From positions 1-7,389 of the forward strand of contig JBBTXM010000027.1 in the NCBI GenBank assembly GCA_038062255.1: a DNA stretch of 7,389 nt. The letters are read 5' to 3'. Source of the stretch: JBBTXM01 sp038062255. Lineage in GTDB: Bacteria; Patescibacteriota; Minisyncoccia; UBA11713; 2-01-FULL-45-33. The position numbers and the translations under genes were made by a program. Under the pieces are notes generated by a model. That model was not told where the DNA came from. It saw only the letters and a list, made by a program, of their open reading frames with translations, and made no database searches. Positions 5,005 through 7,389 of the stretch are shown in pieces (positions within the stretch are counted from its first letter, which is position 1; each line of letters starts with the position of its first letter).

Positions 5005-5010
5005 ACCCCC

Positions 5011-5244
5011 ATGCCTATAATAAAATCGGCGCAAAAGGCGCTAAGACAGACAAAAAGAAGAACGGTTAGGAACAAGGCCTGGAAAACCAAGCTTAAGGAT
5101 GCCGTAAAAAAAGCCGAATCTCAAAAAACCAAAGAAGCGGTTTCTTACGCTTTTAAAGTAATAGACAAATCCGCCAAAGTGGGCATTATCCCGAAAAACA
5201 AAGCCGGAAGAATAAAATCAAAACTTTCTAGGCTTTTGAGATAG
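5011..5244 (+). CDS. rpsT: 30S ribosomal protein S20
   Basis: Small basic protein that binds 16S rRNA during early 30S assembly. 77 residues, slightly shorter than E. coli S20 (87). The N-terminus MPIIKSAQKALRQTKRRTVR is typical of the family, followed by RNKAWKTKLKDAVKKAE (20-36) and the C-terminal helix hairpin KVGIIPKNKAGRIKSKLSRL (56-75), where S20 proteins carry the conserved GxIxKNxAxRxKSRL-like segment. The composition is dominated by Lys and Arg. The start has no Shine-Dalgarno sequence and lies six bases after an extended -10 box. The stop overlaps the convergent holA end by 17 bp, and no terminator hairpin separates them. The holA/rpsT neighbourhood, facing each other, also occurs in Bacillus subtilis (yqeN/rpsT). 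Confidence 0.97.
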   Translation: MPIIKSAQKALRQTKRRTVRNKAWKTKLKDAVKKAESQKTKEAVSYAFKVIDKSAKVGIIPKNKAGRIKSKLSRLLR

Positions 5245-5890
5245 AAAGCGCCAACCTTTCCAAGTTTTCCGTTTCGTTTTTTGAATCCATTTTTAGATTC
5301 ATATCCGCGAGCAGTGTTTCATACGCCAAACCAGCTTCTTTTTGGGAAATTTTTGATTTCCTTTTAAAGTTCCAAAAAATCACATTAACTAAATCGCGCG
5401 GAATAATGCCAAGCATCCTCGCCCTTTGCAAAACTAAAATTACCCTTAACCCCTTTTGGGAAAAAATGTCGCCGACCACTCTAAAGATTTCGTTTCTTGG
5501 GACAGAAACCTCCGAAATCTCTTCTGGCTTTGCTTCCTGAACCTTTTCGGCGTGTTTTTCCAAAAGCGAAAAAGTTTTTTCGCCCTTTTTAATATCGCGT
5601 TCCCAAAAAACAAAAAAGTTTTTGGAGTTTTTTAAGTCTTCAGCGCCTTCTTCCAAAAAATCGCTAAACCCCGGCAAAGATTGGGCAATGTTTTTTAAAA
5701 TGAAAAGCTTTTTTCCCGATAATATGCTTGAGTTGTGAATGGCCCCGTATATTTGCTCGGGGGCAACGCCCTCTTCGCCGTCAATTTCCTCAATTAAAAG
5801 ATTCGAACTCTTTTTTAGAAAGAGAGATTTTATTTCTTTTATCTTTTTTAGGGCCAAAAAAGAGTTCGGGCCGTGTAAAAAATAAAACAT
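5228..5890 (-). CDS. holA: DNA polymerase III delta subunit (HolA-like), short form
   Basis: Clamp-loader delta subunit, which opens the sliding clamp during loading. The 220-residue protein opens with MFYFLHGPNSFLALKKIKEI (1-20), matching the HolA start (hydrophobic strand, G, then a helix), continues with EQIYGAIHNSSILSGKKLFI (45-64), the delta segment ending in the conserved strand before an ILKN motif, then VFWERDIKKGEK (94-105). It ends with AGLAYETLLADMNLKMDSKN (187-206), close to the family's C-terminal pattern of a helix followed by LLxADxxxK. Usual length is 320-350, so about 100 residues are missing, probably from the middle and C-terminal collar parts. There is no intact Walker A, as expected for delta. 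It lies four bases after the PAS gene stop, in one operon with polA. The location next to convergent rpsT supports the identification. A remote delta paralogue is possible. Confidence 0.8.
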   Translation of the reverse strand: MFYFLHGPNSFLALKKIKEIKSLFLKKSSNLLIEEIDGEEGVAPEQIYGAIHNSSILSGKKLFILKNIAQSLPGFSDFLEEGAEDLKNSKNFFVFWERDIKKGEKTFSLLEKHAEKVQEAKPEEISEVSVPRNEIFRVVGDIFSQKGLRVILVLQRARMLGIIPRDLVNVIFWNFKRKSKISQKEAGLAYETLLADMNLKMDSKNETENLERLALSISKA

Positions 5891-5894
5891 AACA

Positions 5895-6419
5895 TTACCG
5901 CTGGAATTGCATAAGGCCTTTTGGCTTTAAAATTTTAGCGAAAATCTTTTCTTTGCCCACGGAAATCTCCGATTCCTTTACAAAAAACCTGTCGTGCTCC
6001 GGCTCTGGTTTGGAATAAAATATTGTTCCTATAAGCTTGCTAAATTGCGGGTTTCTCAAAGAAAATTCCGGATTCAGAGGCATGTCGGCGACTTCCGCGT
6101 ATTTTACTCCCAAAAATTCTTCCGCTTTTGAGTTCATGAATAAAACCAGATGAGAACTGTTGTACAAAACAACTCCGTCATCCACCGCATTCAAAGCAAA
6201 TGAACGCAAAGATTCTTTCTGCGAAAGGCGGTTCGCGGATTTGAAAAAAGAAAACAGAGCCGCGAAAATAACAGCAATTTCCACGATTGAAACTGTAATC
6301 GCCGAACTTAAAATACGGATTTTATCCGCCCCCGATATTGACGCGGAAGCAAATGCAAAATTCAAAACAATGATCAAAATAAATAGCGTGACTGAAAAAA
6401 TAATAAACTTTTTAACCAT
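5895..6419 (-). CDS. Membrane-anchored PAS-domain protein without output domain
   Basis: 174 residues. Two N-terminal membrane helices at about 5-25 (FIIFSVTLFILIIVLNFAFA) and 38-59, the first perhaps a signal peptide-like anchor. After a short linker (60-72, KSANRLSQKES) comes a PAS domain (about 73-170), recognised by FALNAVDDGVVLYNSSHLVL (74-93) and FMNSKAEEFLGVKYAEV (94-110), the usual start of PAS domains in sensor kinases. The protein stops at the end of the PAS fold; no histidine kinase, GGDEF or phosphatase domain follows, because holA begins four bases later. It could be a sensor trimmed to its input half, or one that signals by interaction with a partner. The ligand is unknown. Its start is 26 bases after the polA stop; GAGA about ten bases before the ATG is a weak Shine-Dalgarno candidate. 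Operon with polA and holA. Confidence 0.75.
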   Translation of the reverse strand: MVKKFIIFSVTLFILIIVLNFAFASASISGADKIRILSSAITVSIVEIAVIFAALFSFFKSANRLSQKESLRSFALNAVDDGVVLYNSSHLVLFMNSKAEEFLGVKYAEVADMPLNPEFSLRNPQFSKLIGTIFYSKPEPEHDRFFVKESEISVGKEKIFAKILKPKGLMQFQR

Positions 6420-6445
6420 TGTTTTAAATCTCTGGCTTTAAACCT

Positions 6446-7389
6446 TTAAATTTTTAAACTGTTCATAGCCCCCCAATTCTTTCCGGATTTTATTTCAACT
6501 TTGAGCGGAATCGGAAAATCCACAACGTTTTCCATAATCTTTTTCATCTCTAAAACCGTTGTTTTAATCATATCATCCGGTATTTCGTAGAGCAATTCGT
6601 CGTGAATCTGCAGAATGGGGCGGACTTCGCCATCCTTAAGCTTTTTATAAATTTCAACCATAGCCTTCTTTACTATATCGGCATCCGAGCCTTGTATTAC
6701 AGCGTTAAAAGCCATTCTTTCCATCTCCGACTCCAAAAACCTGTCGTGTTTTATTTTCTCGAGGTCAAAAATCCTTTTCCTGCCCATTATGGTGGAAACG
6801 AACCCAAAACTTTTGGCTTCTTTTTTGACTTGTTCTATATAGGACTTTATTTTGGGGAAATCGCTGAAATATTCCTCATAAAATTTTTGGGCCTCGGCTT
6901 GGCTCATTCCGGTACTTTGCGCCAGCTTCCGCACGCCCATTCCGAACACTATTCCAAAGTTTATTGTTTTGGCATGCGAACGCATTTGAGCTGTAACTTT
7001 ATTTTGAGGAACATTATTTATTTCCGAAGCGACCATGGCGTGAATATCGAGGCCAACTCTGAAGGCTTCAATCATCTTTTGGTCGCGCGCCAAAACAGCC
7101 AAAATTTTGAGCTCAATTTGAGAGTAATCAAAAGAAACAAGACTGAATCCTTTTGACGCCATAAAAGCCTCTCTTATCTTGTTGCCCACGTCGCTTCTTA
7201 TGGGAATATTTTGTAAATTCGGGGAATCCGACGAAAGCCTGCCGGTAACGGTGCCCGTTTGGTTAAAAGTCGTATGAACCCTCCCTTCTTTGCTAGCAAA
7301 TTCTAAAAGAGGGGTTATGTACGTATTTAATAGCTTGGATAGTTCTCGGTGCTCCAAAATTAAGTTTATAACCGAGTGTTTGTCTTTGA
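6446..7389 (-). CDS. polA: DNA polymerase I, C-terminal polymerase domain (partial, N-terminus off right edge)
   Basis: Family A DNA polymerase used in repair and primer replacement. The frame is open to the right edge; a TTG at 7357 is an internal Leu in LILEHRELSKL, the conserved thumb segment, not a start. About 314 residues are visible. Seen: TGTVTGRLSSDSPNLQNIP (coding about 7255-7199); motif A FDYSQIELK with catalytic Asp at 7129-7127; motif B (O helix) RSHAKTINFGIVFGMG (about 6982-6935); QGSDADIVKKAM; motif C QIHDEL with catalytic Asp-Glu at about 6601-6596; and the C-terminal VKSGKNWG-like end (EIKSGKNWGAM). The dNTP-binding Arg and Lys of the O helix are present. The residue aligned with E. 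coli Tyr766 is Phe (codon 6946-6944), while Phe762 is kept. Whether the full protein has 5'-3' or 3'-5' nuclease domains cannot be judged. It is the upstream gene of polA-PAS-holA. Confidence 0.98.
   Translation of the reverse strand, partial: KDKHSVINLILEHRELSKLLNTYITPLLEFASKEGRVHTTFNQTGTVTGRLSSDSPNLQNIPIRSDVGNKIREAFMASKGFSLVSFDYSQIELKILAVLARDQKMIEAFRVGLDIHAMVASEINNVPQNKVTAQMRSHAKTINFGIVFGMGVRKLAQSTGMSQAEAQKFYEEYFSDFPKIKSYIEQVKKEAKSFGFVSTIMGRKRIFDLEKIKHDRFLESEMERMAFNAVIQGSDADIVKKAMVEIYKKLKDGEVRPILQIHDELLYEIPDDMIKTTVLEMKKIMENVVDFPIPLKVEIKSGKNWGAMNSLKI

Noticed and set aside
6445..6458. Palindrome-like TTTAAATTTTTAAA at the end of polA
   Set aside because: A+T-only stem inside coding sequence, without a G+C stem or U-tract; not a credible terminator.
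6602..7156. 184-codon open frame on the plus strand
   Set aside because: It lies wholly antisense to the polA motifs A and B, with no family resemblance; a shadow of the real gene.
7355..7357. TTG as start codon of polA
   Set aside because: The frame continues upstream with residues matching the conserved Pol I segment (KHSVINLILEHREL), so it is an internal Leu and the gene is cut by the window edge.
1..7389. Recoded TGA (genetic code 25) as in Gracilibacteria
   Set aside because: TGA ends ruvA, the membrane gene and uvrB exactly where family length and gene overlaps expect a stop.
1..7389. CRISPR array, tRNA, rRNA or transposase
   Set aside because: No regularly spaced direct repeats, no cloverleaf-like or rRNA-like sequence and no transposase motif were seen; the three palindromes are too few and unevenly spaced for an array.

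Overview
The window looks like a piece of chromosome from a Candidate Phyla Radiation (Patescibacteria, probably Parcubacteria-type) bacterium. This is inferred, not proven. The support is A+T-rich DNA, very tight gene packing with overlapping ends, trimmed versions of housekeeping proteins (a 220-residue DNA polymerase III delta, a Mur ligase without its usual N-terminal domain), a Trp-repressor-like regulator, small lineage-specific proteins and almost no Shine-Dalgarno sequences. TGA ends ruvA, the membrane gene and uvrB, so the recoded TGA of Gracilibacteria/Absconditabacteria does not apply.

Layout. Positions 1-1843, minus strand: an operon ruvA -> membrane protein -> Mur ligase, with the stop and start codons overlapping at both junctions; the Mur ligase runs off the left edge. 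Positions 1844-2584: a TrpR/YerC-like regulator gene on the minus strand with 22-bp palindromes directly at both its ends and a third one upstream, followed by an intergenic stretch with a perfect DnaA-box match, an orphan plus-strand promoter-like site and a terminator. Positions 2585-2791: a 68-residue unknown protein on the minus strand, divergent from uvrB with overlapping promoters. Positions 2847-5244, plus strand: uvrB, a 61-residue two-helix membrane protein and rpsT (ribosomal protein S20). Positions 5228-7389, minus strand: polA (C-terminal half, entering from the right edge) -> a membrane PAS-domain protein -> holA, whose end overlaps the end of rpsT by 17 bp.

Functionally this is a DNA repair and replication neighbourhood: RuvA (Holliday junction processing), UvrB (nucleotide excision repair), Pol I (repair and Okazaki fragment processing) and HolA (clamp loader), with one cell-wall gene and one ribosomal protein gene. 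The adjacency of convergent holA and rpsT is also known from Firmicutes such as Bacillus subtilis.

The two most interesting signals are not protein-coding. First, three related palindromes (A 1895-1916, B 2382-2403, C 2465-2486) surround the TrpR-like gene; B covers its perfect -10 box, and A and B belong to a 29-bp inverted repeat (27/29 identical) bracketing the gene. This may be an autoregulated repressor with a small local regulon, or a small cassette. Second, ruvA, the 61-residue gene and rpsT share the geometry TGN-TANNNT-N6-ATG, which places the predicted transcription start on the start codon, so leaderless mRNAs are likely.
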